This document shows positions 23,975 to 32,459 of a stretch of 36,773 nt of DNA, in pieces. The stretch spans positions 1 to 36,773 of the forward strand of contig CACPJP010000008.1 in the NCBI GenBank assembly GCA_902634325.1, given 5' to 3'. A program made the position numbers and the translations under genes. How positions within the stretch are numbered: position 1 is the stretch's first letter; each line of letters opens with the position of its first letter. The stretch comes from an uncultured Pelagibacteraceae bacterium. GTDB taxonomy: Bacteria; Pseudomonadota; Alphaproteobacteria; Pelagibacterales; Pelagibacteraceae. The notes under the pieces are model-generated. The model did no database searches. It was not told the DNA's origin and saw only the letters and a list, made by a program, of their open reading frames with translations.

Positions 23975-25021
23975 ATGAAAAGATATTTTGGAATAGAATT
24001 TTTGAGATTGCTAACATCAGTGTCTGTTCTTCTATACCACTATAGACACTTTTTTGGCCCATATAATTCTTACTCAGCTAGTAATTTTTTTGATGATAAA
24101 ACAGAATTGCCTTTTTTTTCATTTTTGGAAGTTTTTTATGTAAATGGTTTTTATGGTGTTCATGTATTTTATGCAATATCCGGTTTTGTTTTTGCTCACG
24201 TATATCTATCGATTGATAGAAAAATTACTAGTAAAGAGTTTTTTTTAAATAGATTTGCCAGACTTTATCCGCTTCATTTTGCAACTTTAATAATTGTTGC
24301 ACTTCTTCAGTTTTTGCATTTAGCAACAGCCAACTCTTTTCAAATAATAATGATCAATGATGTCTATCATTTTATCTTAAATTTATTTTTTATTTCGTCA
24401 TGGGGCTTTGAAAATGGACATTCTTTTAATGGGCCCATTTGGAGTGTCTCAATTGAAGTAGCTATATACTTCTTGTTCTTTTTATTAATAATATATTTAA
24501 GAAAATTTAAATTATCACTAGTGATACTTTTATCTATAATTTTTTTATCAATAAATAAACTTAATTTGAATGACTCATTGTTTCTTGAATGTGCCAGATT
24601 ATTTTTCTCTGGTGTTTTAGTTTATCAAATTGTATCAAGGTTTAAAAATATTTATGCTCTGTCTATAGTTTCTCTAATTTTAATTGCCATATCTCTTATT
24701 GGAAATTTCAAAACCCATTTATTCTGTCCAAGTTTACTTTTGTTATTTGCTTCCTGTGAGGAATTAATAAAAAATGACAAAATTAAAACTTTGTTTAAAA
24801 TGAGTGGAAATTTAACTTATGCTCTCTACCTTCTTCACATTCCCACTCAATTATTAATTTTATTTATTGTAAATTCTTTTAACTTTTCTACATCCGTCTA
24901 TCTTGAAACTTATTTCTTCTTTATATTCTTTGGTGTAATGGCGTTTCTTGCACATTTTTGTTTCAAATTTTATGAAAATCCTTTAAATAAAAAAATAAGA
25001 AATTTTTTAATGAAAAATTGA
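23975..25021 (+). CDS. Acyltransferase-3 (OafA/YrhL-type) membrane protein
   Basis: This 348-residue polytopic membrane protein has roughly ten hydrophobic segments. It has the acyltransferase-3 hallmarks: GIEFLRLLTSVSVLLYHYRHFF with the conserved histidine at about residue 22, GVHVFYAISGFVFA, FLNRFARLYPLHFATL (the R/YP motif), and GPIWSVSIEVAIYF. Relatives O-acetylate surface sugars or lipids. There is no C-terminal SGNH domain. It sits between a LysE exporter and prpB, away from the polysaccharide genes at the left end, so its target is uncertain. It may be an accessory insertion in a core stretch. Confidence 0.85.
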   Translation: MKRYFGIEFLRLLTSVSVLLYHYRHFFGPYNSYSASNFFDDKTELPFFSFLEVFYVNGFYGVHVFYAISGFVFAHVYLSIDRKITSKEFFLNRFARLYPLHFATLIIVALLQFLHLATANSFQIIMINDVYHFILNLFFISSWGFENGHSFNGPIWSVSIEVAIYFLFFLLIIYLRKFKLSLVILLSIIFLSINKLNLNDSLFLECARLFFSGVLVYQIVSRFKNIYALSIVSLILIAISLIGNFKTHLFCPSLLLLFASCEELIKNDKIKTLFKMSGNLTYALYLLHIPTQLLILFIVNSFNFSTSVYLETYFFFIFFGVMAFLAHFCFKFYENPLNKKIRNFLMKN

Positions 25022-25049
25022 ACTTATGGGAAATATATAAATTATAAAT

Positions 25050-25946
25050 ATGCATTTTACTAAAAAAACTATAAGTGAAAAAAGAAAAGATTTTTTAAAA
25101 AAACTTAGAGAAAATAAGCTGCTTAGGTTTCCTGGCGCTTACAATCCTCTATGCGCAAAATTAATTGCAGAGATTGGTTTTGATGGTGTTTATATTTCTG
25201 GTGGTGTTATGTCTAACGACCTAGGAATTCCAGACATAGGTCTAACTACACTCAAACATGTTAGTTATAGAGCAAATCAAATTGCTAAAGCAACTGATCT
25301 ACCTTCAATAGTTGATGCTGATACTGGTTTCTCTGATTGTAAGAAAACAATAGAAACTTTTGAAAGCATAGGTTTGGCTAGTTGCCATATAGAAGATCAA
25401 ATAGCTGAAAAAAGATGTGGCCACCTAGAGAATAAGGAACTGATTTCAACAAATGAAATGGTAAAAAAAATAAAAACCTCTGTTCATTCAAGAAAAGACA
25501 AGAATTTTTTAATAATCGTTAGAACAGACGCTAATCTTGTAGAAGGGCTTGAAAAAACTATTGAAAGAATAAAAGCTTACGAGGCTGCAGGTGCGGACAT
25601 AATATTTCCGGAATCTATGAAAGATGAAAAAGAATTTGAAAATGTAAGAAAAAACTCAAAGGTTTACTTATTGGCTAATATGACTGAATTTGGCAAATCA
25701 AAATTACTTTCTACAAAAGAGTTAAAAAACCTAGGATATAATATTGTTATTTATCCTGTAACAACCCAAAGATTAGCGATGAAAAATGTAGAAGATGGGC
25801 TAAAGACCATCTTTAAAGATGGACATCAAAATAATATTATAGATAAAATGCAAACAAGAAAAAGACTGTATGAACTCGTAGAGTATGAAAAATATAATGC
25901 TCCTGATAAGAAAATCACAGATTTTAAGACAGATGGGCATGAATAA
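25050..25946 (+). CDS. prpB: 2-methylisocitrate lyase
   Basis: PrpB cleaves 2-methylisocitrate into pyruvate and succinate, the last step of the 2-methylcitrate cycle for propionyl-CoA. The 298-residue protein belongs to the isocitrate lyase/PEP mutase superfamily. It has the lyase signature KRCGH (121-125), the metal-binding VDADTGF (88-94), CHIEDQ, RTDA, ILxNxTEFG as LLANMTEFG, and an ending MQTRKRLYELVEYEKYN that is typical of PrpB. The length and the prpC neighbour (3-bp gap) separate it from the larger AceA-type isocitrate lyase. Confidence 0.93.
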   Translation: MHFTKKTISEKRKDFLKKLRENKLLRFPGAYNPLCAKLIAEIGFDGVYISGGVMSNDLGIPDIGLTTLKHVSYRANQIAKATDLPSIVDADTGFSDCKKTIETFESIGLASCHIEDQIAEKRCGHLENKELISTNEMVKKIKTSVHSRKDKNFLIIVRTDANLVEGLEKTIERIKAYEAAGADIIFPESMKDEKEFENVRKNSKVYLLANMTEFGKSKLLSTKELKNLGYNIVIYPVTTQRLAMKNVEDGLKTIFKDGHQNNIIDKMQTRKRLYELVEYEKYNAPDKKITDFKTDGHE

Positions 25947-25949
25947 TTT

Positions 25950-27074
25950 ATGAGTGATGATATAAAAAAAGGATTATTAGGCATAGTTGTGGATGAAACA
26001 ACTATTTCACAGGTAATGCCCAATATAAATTCGCTAACTTATAGAGGATATGCAGTACAAGATCTCTGCGAGAAATGTAGTTTTGAAGAAGTAGCTTACC
26101 TAATACTTAATAAAGAACTGCCAAATAAAGCCAAACTAAAAAAATTCAAAAAAGAATTAGAAAAAAACAGAAATATTACAATAAATCTTAGAGAAATTGT
26201 AAAACATATGCCTAAAAAAGCACATCCAATGGATGTTGCTAGGACAGTAGTTAGCGTTATGGGCCTTGAAGATAAAGATACAAATAATAATTCTTCTGCG
26301 GCCAATATGAGAAAAGCAATAAGAATATTTGCAAAAACACCAACTGCTATGGCTGCATTCTTTAGAGCAAGAAAAGGTAAAAATGTAATACCTCCAAAAA
26401 AAGGTTTGGGGTTTTCTGAAAATTTTTTTCATATGTGCTTTGGAAAAATTCCTAGCAAAGAAATTATTAAGGCTTTCGATGTATCTTTAATTCTTTATGC
26501 AGAACATAGCTTTAATGTTTCAACTTTCACTGCAAGAACCATTACAAGCAGTTTGTCGGATATTCATAGTGCAATCACTGGTGCAATAGGAAGTTTAAAA
26601 GGTCCTTTACATGGTGGGGCTAACGAAGAGGTGATGAATATGATGAATAAAATTAAAAAACCCGAAAATGCCTTAGAGTGGATTAATAAAGCTCTTGATA
26701 ATAAAGATGTAGTAATGGGTTTTGGTCATAGGGTTTATAAAAAAGGAGATTCAAGAGTACCTACTATGGAAAAATACTTTAAAAAAGTTTCTAAAATTAA
26801 AAATGATAAAAAACTTCATAAAATTTATGACGTAGTTAAAAGTGTGATGATTGAAAGAAAAAATATCCATCCAAATGTTGACTACCCTACTGGCCCAACT
26901 TATCATTTAATGGGATTCGATACTGAATTTTTTACCCCCATTTTTGTTCTATCTAGAATAACAGGTTGGTCTGCTCACGTTATGGAACAACATGCGGCTA
27001 ATAAATTAATTAGACCGCTTTCTAAATACAGTGGTGAACAGCATCGTAAAGTGATGCTTCTCAATCAAAGATAG
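25950..27074 (+). CDS. prpC: 2-methylcitrate synthase (citrate synthase family)
   Basis: PrpC condenses propionyl-CoA with oxaloacetate. The 374-residue protein shows SLTYRGYAVQDL, AHPMDVARTVVSVMG, LILYAEHSFNVSTFTAR (catalytic-type H), GALxGPLHGGANE as GSLKGPLHGGANEEV, VMGFGHRVY and a late GPTYHLMGFDTEFFTPIFVLSRITGW. The short N-terminus, HPMDV and the MG...TEMFTP-like end match PrpC more than GltA. It is 3 bp behind prpB. Some citrate synthase activity is expected. No prpD follows; the next gene is convergent nrdB, 4 bp away. Confidence 0.9.
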   Translation: MSDDIKKGLLGIVVDETTISQVMPNINSLTYRGYAVQDLCEKCSFEEVAYLILNKELPNKAKLKKFKKELEKNRNITINLREIVKHMPKKAHPMDVARTVVSVMGLEDKDTNNNSSAANMRKAIRIFAKTPTAMAAFFRARKGKNVIPPKKGLGFSENFFHMCFGKIPSKEIIKAFDVSLILYAEHSFNVSTFTARTITSSLSDIHSAITGAIGSLKGPLHGGANEEVMNMMNKIKKPENALEWINKALDNKDVVMGFGHRVYKKGDSRVPTMEKYFKKVSKIKNDKKLHKIYDVVKSVMIERKNIHPNVDYPTGPTYHLMGFDTEFFTPIFVLSRITGWSAHVMEQHAANKLIRPLSKYSGEQHRKVMLLNQR

Positions 27075-27078
27075 TTTT

Positions 27079-28089
27079 TTAAGAAAAAGCTTCTGCCCAA
27101 GAGCCTTTTGTAGAAGCTTTAGAATATTCGGTAGCTCTTCCCTCAAAGAAGTTCATGTGTTCTACGGCATTAAGCATTGTGTCAAGCCAAGTAAGTGGGT
27201 TCTCCTTAACTTTGTAAATTGGATTTAATCCTAATTGCTGCAATCTTCTGTCCCCTATCCATCTGATATATTTTTTTACCTGGTCTGCTGTCAAACCTTC
27301 TAATGGTCCCATTTGAAATGCTAGATCAATAAATGCATCTTCGTGGGAAACTATCTTTTCACATGCATCATAAATTTCTCTTTGTAATTTTTCATTCCAA
27401 ATTTCAGGATTTTCTTTAATGAATGCTTTAAAGAGTCTGATCATAGAATTACAGTGAAGTGTTTCATCTCTTACCGACCAAGTAACAATCTGGCCCATGC
27501 CTTTCATTTTGTTATGTCTTGGAAAGTTAAGAAGAATTGCAAAACTTGCAAAAAGCTGAAGTCCTTCTGTAAATGCACTGAACACAGCAACTGTTTTAGC
27601 AATATCTGCTTTTGAATTAACATTAAACCCTTGCATGTAATCATATTTATCTTTCATTTCTTTATATTTCATGAAAGCTGAGTACTCTGACTCTGGCATT
27701 CCTATTGTATCAAGTAGATGGGAGTATGCTGCAATATGAACTGTTTCCATAGCTGCGAACGCTGTCATCATCATTAAAACTTCTGTGGGTTTAAAAACAG
27801 TTGTGTAGTGTCTTAGATAACAATTGTTAACTTCAACATCTGCTTGAGTAAAAAATCTAAAAATTTGAGTTAGTAAATTCTTTTCTGCTAGAGATAAATT
27901 CTTTTGCCAGTCTCTGACATCATCTCCTAGTGGCACTTCTTCTGGCAACCAGTGTATCCTTTGCTGTGTAAGCCACGCATCGTAACACCACGGATACCTA
28001 AAGGGTTTATAAACAGGGTTTTCTACTAAGAGACCACCTTTTGCTATTTCTTTGTTTTTCTTTAATTTTACTACTGACATGACAGGCAC
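27079..28089 (-). CDS. nrdB: Ribonucleotide reductase class I, beta (radical) subunit
   Basis: NrdB holds the di-iron/tyrosyl-radical centre that starts reduction of ribonucleotides in NrdA. Ferritin-like ligands are all visible: D84, E115, H118, E175, E209 and H212. Tyr122 follows H118 in METVHIAAYSHLL, where the radical tyrosine of E. coli NrdB lies, even with the same number. So a normal tyrosyl-radical type is expected. At 336 residues it is slightly short, with a charged N-terminus. Its start overlaps the nrdA stop by 19 bp. Confidence 0.97.
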   Translation of the reverse strand: MPVMSVVKLKKNKEIAKGGLLVENPVYKPFRYPWCYDAWLTQQRIHWLPEEVPLGDDVRDWQKNLSLAEKNLLTQIFRFFTQADVEVNNCYLRHYTTVFKPTEVLMMMTAFAAMETVHIAAYSHLLDTIGMPESEYSAFMKYKEMKDKYDYMQGFNVNSKADIAKTVAVFSAFTEGLQLFASFAILLNFPRHNKMKGMGQIVTWSVRDETLHCNSMIRLFKAFIKENPEIWNEKLQREIYDACEKIVSHEDAFIDLAFQMGPLEGLTADQVKKYIRWIGDRRLQQLGLNPIYKVKENPLTWLDTMLNAVEHMNFFEGRATEYSKASTKGSWAEAFS

Positions 28090-30020
28090 TCTTCGTAATT
28101 ATCTTCTTTTTTATTTGAATCTTCCTTTCCTGAATAAACATTTTTTGTCACGTCTGTTGATGAACCTGCATTAATATTTTCGGCTCTTTGAATTGATTTA
28201 GATCTACAATAGTAAAGGCTTTTCAAACCCTTTTTCCATGCTTGAAAGTGAATTTGATGAAGTTCTTTCTTGTGAACATCGGCTGGAATAAAAATATTTA
28301 CTGATTGGGCTTGTGAAATATTAGGTGTTCTGTCTGCTCCTAATTCCACAATCCATTTTTGGTCAATTTCAAAAGCTGTTTTGAATACTTCTTTTTCTTC
28401 TTTGGTCAAAAAATCTAAATGTGAAACTGATCCTTGATTAGTAGTAATACCAGACCAAACTTCATTATTATTTTTTCCATGTTTTTCTAAAATTTTAGTA
28501 AGATACTTGTTTCTTACATTATATGAGCCTGATAAAGTTTTATGAGTATAACTATTTGCTGCTATCGGTTCAATACCAGGTGATGCACCTCCACAAATAA
28601 TTGATATAGAAGCTGTTGGGGCAATCGCTGTTTTATTAGAAAATCTTTCTTTTATTCCAAATTCTTCAGCATCTGGGCATGCTCCCCTTTCTTCTGCAAG
28701 ATCGCTTGAAGCATTATCAACTTTTTTTTGTATATTAGAAAATATTTTTTTATTCCAAACTTTGCTCATAACAGATCCAAATGGAATATTTTTTTTCTGG
28801 AAATAAGAATGTAAACCCATGACGCCAAGCCCTACGCTTCTCTCTCTTTTAGCTGAATACTTTGCGTTAGAAAAACTATTTGGTGCTTTGTTAATGAAAT
28901 CTGTAAGAACGTTATCTAAAAATCTCATCACATCTTCAACAAAATGTTTGTCTTCTTTCCACTCATCATATTTTTCAATATTTAAAGAGGATAGACAACA
29001 CACTGCTGTTCTTTCGTTTCCATCTCTATCTTTGCCTGTTGGAAGAGTAATTTCACTACAAAGGTTTGAAGTCTTTACATTTAGTCCTGCTAATTTATGG
29101 TGTTGTGGTATCTGACGATTAACTGTATCAATATAAATTATATAAGGCTCTCCAGTTTCAACTCTTGCTGTTAAAAGTCTTATCCATAAGTTTCTAGCTG
29201 AAAGAGTTCCTTGGACTGACCCATCTTTTGGACTTCTTAATCCCCACTGAGAGTCTGTTTCAACAGCTCTCATAAATGCGTCAGAAATTAAAACACCATG
29301 ATGTAAATTTAACGATCTTCTATTGGTATCACCACCAGTTGGTCTTCTCATTTCAATAAATTCTTCTATCTCTGGATGATCAATGGGAAGATAACAAGCT
29401 GCTGAACCTCTCCTTAAAGAACCTTGGCTAATTGCAAGTGTTAAAGAATCCATAACTTTTATAAAAGGTATAATCCCAGAAGTTTTACCAACTTTTCCGA
29501 TTTTTTCTCCTATAGACCTCAAATTTCCCCAGTAACTTCCTATGCCTCCTCCTCTGGCAGCTAACCAAACATTTTCACTCCACAGATCTAAAATTCCTTC
29601 TAAACTGTCACCTGCTTCATTTAAAAAACATGAAATAGGTAAACCTCTTTCGGTTCCCCCGTTAGACAAAATTGGCGTTGCTGGCATAAACCAAAGATTG
29701 CTTATATAATTGTAAATTCTTTGCGCGTGAAGATTGTTATCAGCGTACGTACTAGCAACCCTTGCAAATAAATCTTGATATGACTCGTTCTGGCCCAAAT
29801 ATCTATCGCTTAAAGTTGCCCTACCAAAATCAGTTAAATTTTTATCCCTTGATCTATCAATTTTGATTATTATACCTTTGTCATTTTGGAATAATTCGGT
29901 TTCATGGTTTAGAGAGAATAAATCAGGTTTTTTATTGTTTAGGTCTTTTAAGTCCTTATTTTCAATTTTGTTTAAATTCGAGACAGCTTTTTCTATCGCC
30001 AAAGACACATTTTTATTCAT
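28071..30020 (-). CDS. nrdA: Ribonucleotide reductase class I, alpha subunit, without ATP-cone
   Basis: NrdA reduces ribonucleoside diphosphates. Redox cysteines are seen at C131 (PISCFL) and C342 (VCCLSSL), with the radical cysteine C321 in NLCSEI beside N319 and E323. Radical-transfer tyrosines are Y603-Y604 (LYYCRS), and the C-terminal pair C645/C648 (CLSC) passes electrons in. The protein is 649 residues, about 110 shorter than the E. coli enzyme; the shortage is at the N-terminus, where no ATP-cone sequence can be found. It therefore probably lacks the dATP on/off switch but keeps specificity control. NrdR-like boxes lie upstream. Confidence 0.97.
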   Translation of the reverse strand: MNKNVSLAIEKAVSNLNKIENKDLKDLNNKKPDLFSLNHETELFQNDKGIIIKIDRSRDKNLTDFGRATLSDRYLGQNESYQDLFARVASTYADNNLHAQRIYNYISNLWFMPATPILSNGGTERGLPISCFLNEAGDSLEGILDLWSENVWLAARGGGIGSYWGNLRSIGEKIGKVGKTSGIIPFIKVMDSLTLAISQGSLRRGSAACYLPIDHPEIEEFIEMRRPTGGDTNRRSLNLHHGVLISDAFMRAVETDSQWGLRSPKDGSVQGTLSARNLWIRLLTARVETGEPYIIYIDTVNRQIPQHHKLAGLNVKTSNLCSEITLPTGKDRDGNERTAVCCLSSLNIEKYDEWKEDKHFVEDVMRFLDNVLTDFINKAPNSFSNAKYSAKRERSVGLGVMGLHSYFQKKNIPFGSVMSKVWNKKIFSNIQKKVDNASSDLAEERGACPDAEEFGIKERFSNKTAIAPTASISIICGGASPGIEPIAANSYTHKTLSGSYNVRNKYLTKILEKHGKNNNEVWSGITTNQGSVSHLDFLTKEEKEVFKTAFEIDQKWIVELGADRTPNISQAQSVNIFIPADVHKKELHQIHFQAWKKGLKSLYYCRSKSIQRAENINAGSSTDVTKNVYSGKEDSNKKEDNYEECLSCQ

Positions 30021-30054
30021 AATTCCCTTATTTTACCTGACTTATAGAGTAAAA

Positions 30055-30070
30055 CAACTATATGTTGTGT
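30055..30070. promoter_or_regulatory. NrdR-like box 1 upstream of nrdA
   Basis: CAACTATATGTTGTGT agrees at 13 of 16 positions with the NrdR consensus as I know it (acaCwAtATaTwGtgt). It is nearly palindromic. It lies 34 bp before the nrdA ATG, just past the expected transcription start. NrdR is a nucleotide-sensing repressor of ribonucleotide reductase genes. Confidence 0.6.
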
Positions 30071-30080
30071 TACAGATATA

Positions 30081-30108
30081 TTAATATACTAAATAACATG
30101 TATTTCAA
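30081..30108 (-). promoter_or_regulatory. Probable nrdAB promoter
   Basis: On the minus strand TTGAAA (30103-30108), 16 bp, then TATTAA (30081-30086) is a fair sigma70-like pair. Start of transcription would fall near 30074, about 54 nt before the nrdA ATG at 30020. The two NrdR-like boxes lie in its spacer and just downstream, as expected for repression. Confidence 0.45.
30086..30101. promoter_or_regulatory. Weaker NrdR-like box 2 upstream of nrdA
   Basis: ATACTAAATAACATGT agrees at 11 of 16 positions with the NrdR consensus. Its centre is 31 bp (three helical turns) from that of box 1, with 15 bp between the boxes, the pairing seen in known NrdR sites. Taken alone the match would be weak in such AT-rich DNA; the spacing adds support. 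Confidence 0.45.
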
Positions 30109-30189
30109 GAGAACATTACATGAACACAAATGTTTTTTCAAGTTTAAATTAATTCTGTTAAATCTTCTGTTAGTAAACCTATAGAAACA

Positions 30190-31632
30190 ATGAAAATCAA
30201 ACAGAGTGGTTTTAGAGAATATGATGCTAGGTGGATATACCCTGATGACGTTGATCTGGATGGAATTGAAGAATTAGGAAAAGGTCTTGGTTCACAGATA
30301 ATAAATAAAACAAAAAAAACGAATCCAAAAATTATTGTTGGTCATGATTATAGATCTTATAGTGAAGAAGTAAAAACTGCTTTAAAAAAAGGATTAGTTT
30401 CTACGGGATGCGATATTGAAGATATAGGTTTATCACTAACACCTACAGTTTATTTTGCACAATTCAAATTAAATACCGATGCAATAGCGATGGTAACAGC
30501 TAGTCATAATGAAAATGGTTGGACAGGTGTTAAAATGGGGATTGAGAAAGGTTTAACTCATGCTCCTGAAGAAATGAATGAATTAAAAGAAATAACTTTA
30601 AATAAAAAATTTGTTAGGGGTAAAGGAAGTAGCAAAGACATAAAAGATTTCAAAAAAATTTATATTAAAGATCTAATTGAAAAAAATAGATTGAAAAAAA
30701 AAATAAGAGCCATAGTAGCTTGTGGTAATGGAACAGCCGGTGTATTCGCTCCAGAAATTTTAAAAGGAATAGGCTGTGAAGTAATTGAGTTAGATTGCAA
30801 ATTAGATTTTACATTTCCTAAATATAATCCTAATCCTGAGGATTTAAAAATGCTTCATGCTATTTCAGAGTGCGTTAAAAAAAATAATGCCGATATTGGT
30901 TTTGGTTTTGATGGAGATGGAGATCGGGTTGGTGTTATTGACGACAAAGGTAATGAGATTTTTGCAGATAAAATTGGTCTGCTCATTGCAAGAAACCTTT
31001 CTGATAAGTATAAAAAATCAAAATTTATTGTAGATGTAAAGTCTACTGCTTTGTATTTAAAAGATGATATTCTTTTAAAGAATAGTTGTGAAACAATATA
31101 TTGGAAGACAGGACATTCACATATAAAAAGAAAAGTTAATAAGGAAAAAGCTTTAGCTGGATTTGAAAAAAGTGGTCATTTCTTTTTTAACAAACCTATT
31201 GGTTATGGTTATGACGATGGTATAAATTCTGCAATACAGATCTGTCACTTACTAAATAACCAAAACAAAAAAATGAGTTCTATAATAGATAGTCTTCCAG
31301 AAACATTTCAGTCTCCTACGATGGCTCCTTTTTGTAAAGATGAAGAAAAGTATAAAGTTGTAAAAGATCTAGTAAAACAAGTTCAAGAAATAAAAAATAA
31401 AAATGTTAAGATAGATAGTCAATTAATTAAAGAAATTTTAACAGTCAACGGTGTAAGGTTTGTTCTGGAAGATGGATCGTGGGGACTAATAAGAGCTTCT
31501 TCCAACAAACCATCTTTGGTTGTTGTTACAGAAAGCACCTCGTCGAATGATGGGAAGAAAAAAATATTCAATTTCATAGATGATTTACTTCAGAAGACTG
31601 GAAAAATTGGAAAGTATGATCAAAAAATTTAA
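30190..31632 (+). CDS. Phosphomannomutase/phosphoglucomutase
   Basis: This 480-residue alpha-D-phosphohexomutase moves a phosphate between C1 and C6 of hexoses. The phosphoserine loop is MVTASHNENGW (TASHN at 103-107, Ser105), the metal loop is GFGFDGDGDRVGVID (DGDGDR at 241-246), and the sugar-specificity region includes AGFEKSGHFFF. The E-x-S-G-H pattern (here EKSGH) fits bifunctional PMM/PGM enzymes (AlgC/ManB type) feeding GDP-mannose or UDP-glucose. Such sugars could supply the surface-polysaccharide genes at the far left of the window. Its stop shares the palindrome TTAA with the convergent tauE-like stop. Confidence 0.9.
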   Translation: MKIKQSGFREYDARWIYPDDVDLDGIEELGKGLGSQIINKTKKTNPKIIVGHDYRSYSEEVKTALKKGLVSTGCDIEDIGLSLTPTVYFAQFKLNTDAIAMVTASHNENGWTGVKMGIEKGLTHAPEEMNELKEITLNKKFVRGKGSSKDIKDFKKIYIKDLIEKNRLKKKIRAIVACGNGTAGVFAPEILKGIGCEVIELDCKLDFTFPKYNPNPEDLKMLHAISECVKKNNADIGFGFDGDGDRVGVIDDKGNEIFADKIGLLIARNLSDKYKKSKFIVDVKSTALYLKDDILLKNSCETIYWKTGHSHIKRKVNKEKALAGFEKSGHFFFNKPIGYGYDDGINSAIQICHLLNNQNKKMSSIIDSLPETFQSPTMAPFCKDEEKYKVVKDLVKQVQEIKNKNVKIDSQLIKEILTVNGVRFVLEDGSWGLIRASSNKPSLVVVTESTSSNDGKKKIFNFIDDLLQKTGKIGKYDQKI

Positions 31633-32459
31633 ATATTGAAGTATTCGTATAAAAATCTGCTAGCTATTATTATTAAAAAAAATCCAAATAACTTTGCTAT
31701 AATTTTCCTCTCTATTTTGTGAACTGTGGTTGCCCCAACCTTTGCCATCATGATTGTTATTGGTATAAATATTAAAAAAGCAGGTATATTTATAAAGCCA
31801 GTACTTAAAGGTATATTGGTTTTAATTAATATTCCTGAGACTAAAAATCCCAAGCATCCGAATACTGATATCAAAAAACCAATGGAAGCAGCACTTCCTA
31901 TTGCCTTATTGATTGTATAACCAACAAATTTTAATATTGGTACATTCATAATCGCGCCCCCTATACCCATTAGTGAGGATACAAAACCAACGATAAAACC
32001 AAGAACTGTTCTTTGTAATAAACTAAATTTCAATTTAATTTTTGTTTTATCTTTAAGAAAGATCAAATTAAGAGCCAATAAATACATAACTATACTAAAA
32101 AAAAGAACTAAGGATTTTGTGTGCATAGATGCTGCGAAAAAAGAACCAATGATGACACCTATTACAACAAATATTCCGTAGGTTTTTACAACGCTGAAAT
32201 CCACTGCCTGGTGTTTATAATGTGTAAAAACAGACATCATTGCCGTGGGAACAATGATAGCAAATGAAGTTCCAACAGCTAAATGCATAATGAAAGATTT
32301 ATCAATTCCAATAGCTCCAAATATATAAAATAGACAAGGAACGGTAATTATCCCACCTCCAATTCCAAAAAAGCCCGCGAAGAATCCTGCAAATATTGCA
32401 GTCACTGCCATTATTAATAAAAAAAATAAAATTTGATTTGTTCCAAAAGTTTCAATCAT
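31629..32459 (-). CDS. TauE/SafE-family anion exporter
   Basis: This 276-residue inner-membrane protein has about eight transmembrane segments in two related halves. Each half carries the family loop: FFGIGGGIITVPCL (near 30-43) and SLMGIGGAIMNVP (near 160-173). TauE/SafE proteins export sulfite, sulfoacetate or other small organic acids; a few import. The substrate is not evident. It overlaps dusA by 4 bp (ATGA) at the end of a minus-strand run, and converges on the phosphohexomutase gene. Confidence 0.88.
   Translation of the reverse strand: MIETFGTNQILFFLLIMAVTAIFAGFFAGFFGIGGGIITVPCLFYIFGAIGIDKSFIMHLAVGTSFAIIVPTAMMSVFTHYKHQAVDFSVVKTYGIFVVIGVIIGSFFAASMHTKSLVLFFSIVMYLLALNLIFLKDKTKIKLKFSLLQRTVLGFIVGFVSSLMGIGGAIMNVPILKFVGYTINKAIGSAASIGFLISVFGCLGFLVSGILIKTNIPLSTGFINIPAFLIFIPITIMMAKVGATTVHKIERKIIAKLFGFFLIIIASRFLYEYFNI

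Noticed and set aside
25022-25049. Riboswitch or attenuator before prpB
   Set aside because: Only 28 bp of A/T-rich spacer is present, too short for a known riboswitch, and no stem is visible.
25950-27074. Main citrate synthase GltA
   Set aside because: Short N-terminus, PrpC-like motifs and tight linkage to prpB favour 2-methylcitrate synthase.
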